The position numbers and the translations under genes are program-made. Of a stretch of DNA of 8,534 bases, positions 1 through 5,643 are shown one piece after another. Origin of the DNA: SIG673 sp045660565 (GTDB lineage: Bacteria; Bacillota; Clostridia; Oscillospirales; CAG-272). Numbering within the stretch: the first letter of the stretch is position 1; the number at the start of each line of letters is the position of its first letter. A model generated the notes under the pieces. That model was not told where the DNA came from and searched no databases. It saw only the letters and a list, made by a program, of their open reading frames with translations. The stretch is taken from the NCBI GenBank assembly GCA_045660565.1, contig JAZRDX010000003.1:1-8534 (forward strand), written 5' to 3'.

Positions 1-50
1 GCTGCTACGAGTCCTCTGGTTTCTACCATTCCAAGTGCTTCGAGTGCCAT
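1..50 (-). CDS. BMC-H shell protein, N-terminal fragment cut by the window edge
   Basis: An ATG at 50 reads leftwards off the window, giving 17 residues that begin MALEALGMVETRGLVAA, the usual first strand and helix of a hexameric microcompartment shell protein (Pfam BMC family). A strong ribosome binding site (GGAGGT, 8 nt before the ATG) supports the start. The 50 bases match 747-796, the start of the PduA-like gene upstream, at 48 of 50 positions, and both differences are silent. It is therefore probably a recent paralogue of that gene. It lies 29 bp after the preceding shell gene, so it belongs to the same operon. Pore residues and full length cannot be seen. Confidence 0.85.
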   Translation of the reverse strand, partial: MALEALGMVETRGLVA

Positions 51-79
51 AACAAAATACCTCCGTGTTATGTATGTTT

Positions 80-382
80 TTATTTTTTATTTTTATTTTT
101 TATTCTTTGTGCGGAAAGCTCCACAAGTCTGACGGTTTCCGGATGCGGTCTGGCTATCACCGCGCTTGAGCAGGGCTTTTTTATACACTGCGCGCATGCG
201 TTTTCAACCGCCGCCTTTACCGCAGAAACCTTACCGGTTACTATTATCGTAACAAGTCTTCCGCCAAGCTTTCTTTCCCACGTAACCAGCTCTACCTCAG
301 CGCTTTTGCACATTATATCAAGTGCGTCAACCGCCGCGGTTACACCGCTTACTTCTACAAATCCTAAAGATTCCAAGGCCAT
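80..382 (-). CDS. BMC-H shell protein with GGR pore and cysteine cluster
   Basis: This is a 100-residue single-domain BMC shell protein expected to form hexagonal facet tiles. The family signature is the MALESLGFVEVSG start and the central strand LVTIIVTGKVSAVKAAV. At the pore-loop position the sequence reads WERKLGGRLV (about 35-44), so the pore is lined by G-G-R rather than the G-S-G of the PduA-like neighbour. Arg could give a positively charged pore. Three cysteines (C63, C66, C71) follow in the second helix region, a spacing not needed for the fold. The tail RIKNKNKK is lysine-rich and encoded by a low-complexity A-rich tract. An ATG five codons upstream (397) is possible, but AAAGGA lies within that extension, 6 nt before the ATG at 382, so 382 is preferred. 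Confidence 0.9.
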   Translation of the reverse strand: MALESLGFVEVSGVTAAVDALDIMCKSAEVELVTWERKLGGRLVTIIVTGKVSAVKAAVENACAQCIKKPCSSAVIARPHPETVRLVELSAQRIKNKNKK

Positions 383-517
383 TTCCGTTCCTTTCATTAA
401 ACTGTAAGACCGTTTTTCGTTTCGACTTTAAGGCAAATAAAACAACTGCTCGCTTTTTGCGGTCCGTCGGTTTTACCGTCTGCCCTATAATCGCTTTAAA
501 TATTCAGTCGCTTTATA
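383..517. other. 135-bp gap between shell genes
   Basis: There is no credible gene here. It holds the AAAGGA ribosome binding site of the downstream shell gene (389-394) and a short inverted repeat (CGGT 468-471, ACCG 475-478) that has no U-run on either side, so it is not a convincing terminator. It may be an mRNA processing or stability element. I see no good promoter on the minus strand. Confidence 0.4.
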
Positions 518-796
518 TTAGTCAATAGAAGGAAGAATCTTCTCAACGTCTGCATGAGGACGGGGAATTACGTGTACCGCAACTATCTCTCCGAGCTTTG
601 CAGCCGCAGTGCTTCCTGCCTCGGTTGCAGCCTTAACAGCTCCAACGTCGCCTCTTACCATAACGGATACGAGTCCGCTTCCTATCTTCTCGGTTCCGAT
701 GAGGGTAACCTCTGCTGCCTTTACCATTGCATCAGCAGCCTCTATTGCTGCTACAAGTCCTCTGGTTTCTACCATTCCAAGTGCTTCAAGTGCCAT
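518..796 (-). CDS. pduA: PduA/PduJ-like BMC-H hexameric shell protein
   Basis: This 92-residue BMC-domain protein is of canonical length for PduA/PduJ/EutM and is expected to be the major facet tile. Residues 1-13 (MALEALGMVETRG) match the family start. The pore loop reads KIGSG at 37-41, the same motif as PduA, whose serine-lined pore admits 1,2-propanediol. The helix VGAVKAATEAG (51-61) and the HVIPRPHADVEKILP end are also standard. It lies 69 bp after the preceding shell gene, and TTAAGG about 9 nt upstream is an acceptable ribosome binding site. Its first 50 bases recur almost exactly at 1-50, indicating paralogous duplication. The PduA symbol is by similarity; PduJ or EutM would be equally fair. 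Confidence 0.95.
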   Translation of the reverse strand: MALEALGMVETRGLVAAIEAADAMVKAAEVTLIGTEKIGSGLVSVMVRGDVGAVKAATEAGSTAAAKLGEIVAVHVIPRPHADVEKILPSID

Positions 797-865
797 TTTT
801 CTATACCTTAACCTTTCAGTTTTATTCTAAATTATTGTTTTTTGACTTATTTCGCTTAAAGTTTA

Positions 866-1180
866 TCACTTTTTGTCGAAAGCGTTAAGTTTAAGCATTT
901 TTTCGGTGGAGCTTTCGGTGTTGGCGATTATATGCTTTGAAATAACTCCCGTCATTTCGTTTGCCGCCGCCTCAGCCGCCTCCATAGCCGCCTTTACGCT
1001 GTCAACCGTTCCTCTGAACTTAATTGCTACTATCAGCGGAACCGCAAGCTTTTCGGCATTTGCCGGTTTGTTTTTATCAAAGTGTTCAACGGTTACGTCA
1101 GCCGCCTTACAACCTGCGTCGCAAGCAACGAAGGCAGTTGCGAGACCGTAAACCTCTATTATTCCTACTGCTTTTCCCAT
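866..1180 (-). CDS. BMC-H shell protein with extended pore-side loop
   Basis: This 104-residue BMC-domain shell protein starts MGKAVGIIEVYGLATAF and contains the typical helix DSVKAAMEAAEAAA (60-73). Where PduA has a short pore loop (KIGSG), this one has a longer segment, roughly DKNKPANAEKLAVPL (35-49), so the pore or concave face should differ from the neighbouring shell proteins. It also has C20 and C24 in the first helix. GGAGA 8 nt before the ATG is a good ribosome binding site, and the gene starts 17 nt after the alcohol dehydrogenase stop, so they are surely cotranscribed. It is the first of a run of at least four BMC-H genes. Its substrate selectivity cannot be told from the sequence. 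Confidence 0.93.
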   Translation of the reverse strand: MGKAVGIIEVYGLATAFVACDAGCKAADVTVEHFDKNKPANAEKLAVPLIVAIKFRGTVDSVKAAMEAAEAAANEMTGVISKHIIANTESSTEKMLKLNAFDKK

Positions 1181-1197
1181 AATTTATTTCTCCGCGC

Positions 1198-2388
1198 TTA
1201 GTTTACTATCGCTATCTTAAGACCTTCCATCTTAAGGTTGGTCTCGAGAGCCTCGTTTATCTTCTCAAGCGGGAATTTATGAGTGATAAGCTTTTCAAGC
1301 GGAAGTCCTATTCCCTTTGCTCTCTTAAGGAAATCAAATGTGGTAACGTAGTCGCGGAGCGTGTATACCCACGAGCCTACCGTCGTAATTTCCTTAGAGC
1401 ATATATCAAAGTGAGGATTAATTGTTGCATCACCGCCGTTTATAAAGAAACCGAGCTCGCAGAGACCGCCGCCGTTTCTTATAAACTTATAGATGTTTGC
1501 GTGTGCTACGGGAGAGCCTGTGCACTGGAACGCAAAGTCGGCAAGGTATCCGCCGAACGCGTTCTTAACACCCTCAGCAAGAGCCTCAGCTCCCTTGAAC
1601 TCCTTAAAGTTAACCGTTCCCGTCGCGCCCATAAGCTTTGCAAACTCAAGACGCTTGCCTTCACCGTCAACCGCAACTATGTTTTCTATTCCCATTGTGC
1701 GGAGAACAGCTATACAGATAAGTCCGATAGGACCGCAGCCCTGAACGACTACTCTTGAGTTAAATCTCAGGATTCCCGTCGTCTTAGCTCTCTCAACCGC
1801 GTGAATAAGTACCGCGCAAGGCTCGATAAGTATTCTGCTGTCAAGGTCAAGGTCGCTTACGTTGAATATGGTGGAGCCGCCTCTTACGAGAATGTAATCG
1901 GCAAACCAACCGTTAAGGTGCTTATCGTCGTCGGGAAGAAGACCGTAAACGTCTGCACCTCCGACGTTCTGCTTGTTAAGGTCGTACATAGTGATATCGG
2001 GGTTATCCTTGAATATCATACAGGTAACAACCTTGTCTCCAACCTGAAGGGGCTTTCCTGCGCTGTCCTTCTTAACGTTCTTACCCATTTTTACTATCTC
2101 ACCGGTTCCTTCGTGTCCGAGAACTACGGGGATAAGCGAAAAGGGATCTCTTTTAAATTCGTGCGCGTCGGTTCCGCACACACCGCAGCCTTCGACTTTA
2201 ACGAGTATATCGTCGTCGCCAAGCTCGGGTATCGGGTACTCATGAATGTCGAAATGCTCGGGCTTTGTGAGCATCGCGACACGGCTTTTTCCGGCAGAAG
2301 CGGCGGGAGCAGATGCTTTCGTTTCGCCTCCGAGACCGGCAAGTACCTCTCTAACTATCTTTTCGATATCAGCGGATTTAATATCCAT
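1198..2388 (-). CDS. Zinc-type medium-chain alcohol dehydrogenase with N-terminal encapsulation peptide
   Basis: This is a 396-residue medium-chain dehydrogenase/reductase. Residues 1-20 (MDIKSADIEKIVREVLAGLG) form an amphipathic helix followed by a Gly/Ala/Ser linker to about residue 35. That is the usual layout of a BMC encapsulation peptide, so the enzyme is probably lumenal. Catalytic zinc positions are visible: C71 in GVCGTD, H92-E93 in GHEG, and E189-P-C191. The Rossmann fold has GCGPIG at 217-222 and an acidic D241 after the second strand, which favours NAD(H). The four-cysteine structural zinc lobe of classical members is absent around residues 120-150. The likely role is reducing lactaldehyde to 1,2-propanediol and/or propanal to propanol while recycling NAD+ inside the shell. 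This job is done by iron-type enzymes (FucO, PduQ) in the enterobacterial pathways. The exact substrate is inferred from context. The ATG at 2388 is preceded by AAAGGA. Confidence 0.9.
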   Translation of the reverse strand: MDIKSADIEKIVREVLAGLGGETKASAPAASAGKSRVAMLTKPEHFDIHEYPIPELGDDDILVKVEGCGVCGTDAHEFKRDPFSLIPVVLGHEGTGEIVKMGKNVKKDSAGKPLQVGDKVVTCMIFKDNPDITMYDLNKQNVGGADVYGLLPDDDKHLNGWFADYILVRGGSTIFNVSDLDLDSRILIEPCAVLIHAVERAKTTGILRFNSRVVVQGCGPIGLICIAVLRTMGIENIVAVDGEGKRLEFAKLMGATGTVNFKEFKGAEALAEGVKNAFGGYLADFAFQCTGSPVAHANIYKFIRNGGGLCELGFFINGGDATINPHFDICSKEITTVGSWVYTLRDYVTTFDFLKRAKGIGLPLEKLITHKFPLEKINEALETNLKMEGLKIAIVN

Positions 2389-2393
2389 GCCGT

Positions 2394-2471
2394 GTTTTCC
2401 TTTCGTGTGTTTTTCTTTTATGTCGTTTTTCTTTATGTGCCGCTATTCTTTAATGTCGTTTTCTTTATGTC
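2394..2471 (-). repeat. Five-unit degenerate purine-rich tandem repeat in the leader of the alcohol dehydrogenase gene
   Basis: On the minus strand, five directly adjacent units resemble GACATAAAGAAAAAC: 2458-2471, 2440-2457, 2425-2439, 2409-2424 and 2394-2408 (14, 18, 15, 16 and 15 bp). The unit nearest the gene contains the GAAAGGAAAAC ribosome binding site. The whole stretch is almost free of U and C in the mRNA, so it should be unstructured. It may have arisen by duplication of a ribosome binding site segment and could act as a standby or enhancer region for translation. The repeat is read directly from the sequence; its function is inferred. Confidence 0.7.
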
Positions 2472-2477
2472 TTTTTC

Positions 2478-2503
2478 AGAGTAACTCTTTGCGGTAAAAC
2501 CGC
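2478..2503 (-). other. Two small inverted repeats after the GlcG/HbpS-like gene
   Basis: GCGGT/ACCGC (2491-2495 and 2499-2503) and AGAGT/ACTCT (2478-2482 and 2484-2488) lie directly after the TAG stop at 2506. No U-run follows on the minus strand; the sequence is A-rich instead. They are therefore better seen as possible mRNA-stabilising hairpins than as a terminator. Confidence 0.4.
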
Positions 2504-2505
2504 CG

Positions 2506-3012
2506 CTACTGCATTATTTTTTCAAAATACATCTTTCCAAAGGCTGCAAGCTCTGTGTCCTGCGCTTCGCTTCCACCGCTTACACCGAGACCGCCTATGA
2601 TCTCTCCGTTCTTTCCGAGAAGCGGCTCACCGCCTCCGAAAATAACTATCTTTCCGCCGTTTGTAAACTGTATTCCGTACAGCTCACCGCCGGGAGCAGC
2701 GAGAGTGCTAAGCTTTTTAGTTGACATTTTGAGGGCAACAACGGTATACGCTTTATTCAGAGCCACGTCGTAGCTCGCTATGTACGCGCCGTCCATACTC
2801 TCGATAAGCCTTGGGTTTCCCGCTCCGTCGGAGATACATACGACCGCTTTAACGCCTTTTTTCACCGCCTCGCTCTGTACTGCCGCCGTAAGCTCCTTTG
2901 CGAGCCTTAGCGTCATTTTGTCGGGCGCCGTTTTTCCCTCGGATACGCCACCGCCTGCCTTAACCCTTTCAAGTGTCTTTTGAACTACGTCCCTTATTTC
3001 CTTTTCGGTCAT
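2506..3012 (-). CDS. GlcG/HbpS-like (DUF336) protein with N-terminal encapsulation peptide
   Basis: This 168-residue protein of the haem-degrading/GlcG/HbpS family (Pfam PF03928) is related to the C-terminal domain of PduO. The core runs from about residue 30 to the end. Family features are FGGGEPLL (125-132) and the GLGVSGGSEAQD segment (141-152). The first 20 residues (MTEKEIRDVVQKTLERVKAG) form an amphipathic helix followed by a glycine-rich linker, a typical encapsulation peptide, so it is likely cargo or a lumen-side partner. PduO C-terminal domains have been reported to bind haem and cobalamin, but this locus has no B12 enzyme, so the job here is unclear. The start is the ATG at 3012, 10 nt after the aldolase stop, with only a weak ribosome binding site. 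An upstream TTG at 3048 would overlap the aldolase and add 12 residues unlike an encapsulation peptide. Confidence 0.88.
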   Translation of the reverse strand: MTEKEIRDVVQKTLERVKAGGGVSEGKTAPDKMTLRLAKELTAAVQSEAVKKGVKAVVCISDGAGNPRLIESMDGAYIASYDVALNKAYTVVALKMSTKKLSTLAAPGGELYGIQFTNGGKIVIFGGGEPLLGKNGEIIGGLGVSGGSEAQDTELAAFGKMYFEKIMQ

Positions 3013-3022
3013 AAGTCTTAAC

Positions 3023-3817
3023 TTATTTACCGAGCTGCTCAAGAACAAGCTTGGTTATAAGTGCAACGGTATCAGCGTCAGCGCCTTTATCGGAGCAGCT
3101 TCCGCCGCAACCGTGGCAGCTGGGCTTACCGGACTTAGCGTTGGGGCAGATGTCAGCCGGGTGCTTACCCTTTAAGCCGAACTGACGGCGAATCTCGTAA
3201 AGTCTCTGTACCTGAGACTCGGAAAGCTGCTTCGGGCCGCCGAGCATCTTGGACTGGTAAAGAAGCTGAGCGTAGAACTCAAGAGACTCCATCTTGTGAT
3301 ATGCGCTGAGGAGCGAATCGGAGAAGGAAAGAGCTCCGTGGTTTGCAAGAAGAACAGCGTCATAGTGCTGGAGATACTTGGAAACCGCATCCGGAATTTC
3401 CTCGGTGGAAGGTGTGCCGTACTCAGCGATCGGAACGCATCCGAGAGCGATAACAGCTTCGGGCATTATCGGCTCGGTAAGCGGAATGCCTGCTATAGCG
3501 AAGGAGGTTGCGTAGAGAGGATGTGCGTGAACAACGCTCTTTACGTCAGGTCTCTCCTTGTAGACTCTCATGTGCATCTTGATTTCGGAGGAAGGCTTGA
3601 AGCCTGCGTTTGCCTGAAGAACCTTTCCGTTTGCGTCAACCTTACAGATGTATTCGGGAGTCATAAAGCCCTTAGAAACACCGGTAGGGGTGCAAAGGAA
3701 CTCGTTTTCGCCGATTTTAACGGAGATGTTTCCGTCGTTGGAAGCAACCATGCCCTTGTTGTAGATACGCTTTCCTATGTCGCATATCTGTTTTTTGATT
3801 TCGTACTCGTTTACCAT
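3023..3817 (-). CDS. fucA: Class II sugar-phosphate aldolase (fuculose/rhamnulose-1-phosphate type) with C-terminal encapsulation peptide
   Basis: This 264-residue protein is a class II aldolase of the AraD/FucA family, expected to cleave L-fuculose-1-phosphate (or the rhamnulose analogue) to dihydroxyacetone phosphate and L-lactaldehyde. Zinc ligands are H97 and H99 in VVHAHP and H160 in LLANHG. E78 in PSSEIKMHMR matches the catalytic glutamate. The substrate-loop motif TPTGVSKG is at 43-50. FucA of E. coli is about 215 residues; the extra C-terminus here is a linker with four cysteines (C224, C234, C237, C241) and then an amphipathic helix, DADTVALITKLVLEQLGK (247-264), very like a BMC encapsulation peptide. 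The ribosome binding site is strong (AAGGAG, 8 nt spacing). Aldolases of this kind mark fucose/rhamnose GRM loci. Substrate choice between fuculose and rhamnulose phosphate is inference. Confidence 0.92.
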   Translation of the reverse strand: MVNEYEIKKQICDIGKRIYNKGMVASNDGNISVKIGENEFLCTPTGVSKGFMTPEYICKVDANGKVLQANAGFKPSSEIKMHMRVYKERPDVKSVVHAHPLYATSFAIAGIPLTEPIMPEAVIALGCVPIAEYGTPSTEEIPDAVSKYLQHYDAVLLANHGALSFSDSLLSAYHKMESLEFYAQLLYQSKMLGGPKQLSESQVQRLYEIRRQFGLKGKHPADICPNAKSGKPSCHGCGGSCSDKGADADTVALITKLVLEQLGK

Positions 3818-3966
3818 TTTTATCTCTCCTTAAAGATTAATAATATTTCTTTTTTAATTTATATCAGCTCTGCTTTCGCAGTTTAGCTTTCGTTATTTAA
3901 GCGACCGCTTTTAGGTTCTGCCTCCGCAGCTTCTCGCGGTCTTTGGTAGTTTAACGCTAAGGCACA
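3818..3966 (-). other. 149-bp intercistronic gap with two hairpins before the aldolase gene
   Basis: On the minus strand a stem GACCGC/GCGGTC (3936-3941 with 3903-3908) encloses a smaller CTGC/GCAG stem (3926-3929 with 3918-3921). A second hairpin (3866-3888) has a CTGC-GAAA-GCAG core with a GNRA-type tetraloop, flanked by AGCT arms. Neither is followed by a U-run on the minus strand. They could be RNase processing or stability elements that set aldolase mRNA levels apart from those of the upstream genes. An AT-rich leader and a strong AAGGAG site follow. No clear promoter is seen. Confidence 0.5.
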
Positions 3967-4386
3967 TTACTTTTTAAGGTAAGCCCTTAACTCCTCTACA
4001 CCGTCTCCGCTATGAGAGTTTATTTTAAATATCCTCTTACAGCCGGAAAGTCTGAGCCAATTTTCAGCTCTGTCCGGCGGACATTTGTCCGTTTTTGTTA
4101 CAATTCCGATAACGTCTCTGTTTATCATTGACGCCGCATTCGGCGGAAAGAGCGAATAATCGTCATCCGCCGCGATAAGCATCGCAACCACGTCCGCCTC
4201 ATACGAATATATCGCAAGCGCGGCACCGAGACCGTGTACCTCAGCATACTCTCCGGGAGAATCTATAAGCCACTGCCCGTACTGCATATACTGAGTTTTT
4301 TCATATTTGATTTCAAGTCCCATAAGACGCTGCTTAAGTGTCGTCTTACCGACACCGTGCCGTCCTACGAGAAGTGTTTTTTTCAT
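3967..4386 (-). CDS. pduV: PduV/EutP-like small GTPase
   Basis: This 139-residue Ras-like GTPase belongs to the PduV/EutP family found in microcompartment operons. It shows the P-loop GRHGVGKTT (8-16), the T31 region in YEKTQ, the DSPGE switch II motif (42-46), TKTD for guanine recognition (97-100) and a G5-like NSHSGDG (123-129). The NRDVIGIVTKTD stretch and the overall length resemble PduV. In Salmonella, PduV has been linked to the shell outer surface and to microcompartment positioning, and PduU has been proposed as its anchor, which fits with pduU being the gene just upstream. The ATG at 4386 overlaps the pduU stop as TAATG, suggesting translational coupling. An ATG at 4407 would give seven extra residues and cannot be excluded, as neither has a strong ribosome binding site. 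Confidence 0.92.
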   Translation of the reverse strand: MKKTLLVGRHGVGKTTLKQRLMGLEIKYEKTQYMQYGQWLIDSPGEYAEVHGLGAALAIYSYEADVVAMLIAADDDYSLFPPNAASMINRDVIGIVTKTDKCPPDRAENWLRLSGCKRIFKINSHSGDGVEELRAYLKK

Positions 4387-4763
4387 TAAGTCTTGGTTAT
4401 CTTGCATACAGTAAACCCAAGCGTCTCTTCAACGTAGCTTGTTACCGCCTTAAGCGATGCCTCAACCTCGGAATAGGTTCCCGTAAGTATTACCGTTCCG
4501 CTGAAGCGGTCAACAAATCCGAGTGTTGCTCCCGAAGCCTTTATCGCAATATCACCGGCTATTATCGCCGTTTCCGCCGGGGTAAAGGTAAGTATTGCTA
4601 TTGCCGATTTTGAATACTCCACCGACGGATCAAGCCCAAGCTTTTTATAGAGTATCTCGTCGGGGTTAGCAATAATATGCGCAAGCGTTACCTGCTTTCC
4701 CGGAACAAGCTCCTGTATTATTCTCTGTTTAAGAGAATTGTCGTAAAACTCTTTTTCTGCCAT
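4386..4763 (-). CDS. pduU: PduU/EutS-like circularly permuted BMC-H shell protein
   Basis: This 125-residue shell protein is of the circularly permuted PduU/EutS type. The diagnostic VPGKQVTLAH (20-29) begins the N-terminal segment that in PduU forms a beta-barrel capping the pore. It is followed by IANPDEILYKKLGL (31-44), TPAETAIIAGD (61-71) and DRFSG (85-89), and the end FTVCKITKT matches the family. IANP and KKLGL resemble PduU more than EutS. It is slightly longer than PduU (about 116 residues) because of a charged N-terminus (MAEKEFYDNSLKQR). It forms minor shell hexamers and may display the PduV-like GTPase encoded next. GAGGA 8 nt upstream supports the start; the activase stop is 22 nt upstream. 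Confidence 0.95.
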   Translation of the reverse strand: MAEKEFYDNSLKQRIIQELVPGKQVTLAHIIANPDEILYKKLGLDPSVEYSKSAIAILTFTPAETAIIAGDIAIKASGATLGFVDRFSGTVILTGTYSEVEASLKAVTSYVEETLGFTVCKITKT

Positions 4764-4785
4764 TGTTTTATCCTCATTTATGTAC

Positions 4786-5577
4786 TCAGCCTCCGATTTG
4801 GAGCTTTAATCCTTTTCCGTCGGCGGCGTTGAGTAAGCTTTGCATTTTTTCCTTTGACGGAACCTCTATGTGGCTCATTGTGTAAGGTCTTCCGAGCCCC
4901 GCGTATTTATCCGAGCCTATTCTGTGATACGGTAGCAGATGCAGCTCCTTTACCGTTCCGAGAGAAACGGCAAAATCGGCTATATCGGCTATGTCCTTTT
5001 CGGTATCGTTGAACGTCGGAATTACCGGTATTCTTATTATAAGCTCGGCGGCTTCCCTTGCAATATGCCTTGCGTTTTCAAGTATCAGCGCGTTATCTCT
5101 CGTGGTAAACTCTTTATGCTTTGCGCTATCCATGTGCTTAATATCCATAAGCACCGTATCGGTGTTCGCTATAATTCGTCTCACTGTTTCTATCTCAGCG
5201 TAGCCCGTAGTCTCTATCGCGGTATTTATACCGCTTTCCTTTGCTGTCTTAAGCAGTGCCTCCGAAAAGTCCGGCTGCCAGAGACATTCACCGCCCGAAA
5301 GCGTCAGTCCTCCGCCGGAGCGTCTGTAATAGATTCTGTCCTTTTCGACCTCCTCCATTATCTCCTCGACGGTAACGTCCTGTCCGACAGTCTTGGTTTT
5401 ACCCGCAACGGTCATTGTCTGGATATCCCATTCCTGAGATTCGGGGTTACAGCACCAGCGACAACGGAGCGGACAGCCTTTTAAAAAGACTATCGTTCTT
5501 ACTCCCGGTCCGTCGTGTATCGAGAACCGCTGAATGTTGAACACTCTGCCTTTTACCTTCAGCAGATCCTTTTCCAT
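4786..5577 (-). CDS. Radical SAM glycyl radical enzyme activating enzyme
   Basis: This 263-residue activase uses S-adenosylmethionine and a [4Fe-4S] cluster to install the glycyl radical on the dehydratase encoded just upstream. The cluster motif CxxxCxxC is C35, C39, C42 in GCPLRCRWCCNPES, preceded by the family signature FSIHDGPGVRT (18-28). SGGE (94-97) is the SAM-binding GGE motif, and DIKH (145-148) is also typical. Many activases of this subfamily (CutD, DhaB2; about 300 residues or more) carry a ferredoxin-like insert with eight further cysteines after the first motif. Here residues 44-90 contain no cysteine, so the insert is missing and only the SAM cluster remains, as in pyruvate formate-lyase activase. 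The ribosome binding site is TTGGAGA about 9 nt upstream. It lies 66 bp after the dehydratase. Confidence 0.95.
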   Translation of the reverse strand: MEKDLLKVKGRVFNIQRFSIHDGPGVRTIVFLKGCPLRCRWCCNPESQEWDIQTMTVAGKTKTVGQDVTVEEIMEEVEKDRIYYRRSGGGLTLSGGECLWQPDFSEALLKTAKESGINTAIETTGYAEIETVRRIIANTDTVLMDIKHMDSAKHKEFTTRDNALILENARHIAREAAELIIRIPVIPTFNDTEKDIADIADFAVSLGTVKELHLLPYHRIGSDKYAGLGRPYTMSHIEVPSKEKMQSLLNAADGKGLKLQIGG

Positions 5578-5643
5578 ATTTTTCTATCTCCAATCCGCCG
5601 CACGAGAGCGGCTTCATAACCTATGCAGCTTCGCCTTGGCGAC
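5578..5643 (-). other. Intercistronic hairpins between dehydratase and activase
   Basis: On the minus strand there are two small stems, CGCC-AA-GGCG (5632-5641) just after the dehydratase stop and GCCGC/GCGGC (5597-5601 with 5608-5612), followed by the activase ribosome binding site. No U-run follows, so full termination is unlikely. Partial attenuation or 3'-end protection would fit the need for far more dehydratase than activase. Confidence 0.5.

Noticed and set aside
80..120. A/T-rich low-complexity tract as a terminator at the end of the shell gene
   Set aside because: It encodes the lysine-rich C-terminus, has no GC-rich stem before it, and is followed after 29 bp by another shell gene with a strong ribosome binding site.
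797..865. Possible internal promoter upstream of the PduA-like shell gene
   Set aside because: The gap is AT-rich, but no pair of -35 and -10 boxes with proper spacing stands out on the minus strand.
1801..2484. 227-codon plus-strand frame opposite the alcohol dehydrogenase
   Set aside because: It is a shadow of the real gene with no recognisable domain or ribosome binding site; its hydrophobic end comes from the T-rich complement of the purine repeat.
3866..3888. Hairpin as a rho-independent terminator before the aldolase
   Set aside because: The minus-strand sequence after it is A-rich (ATAAATTAAAAAAG), not U-rich, and the genes on both sides belong to the same functional unit.
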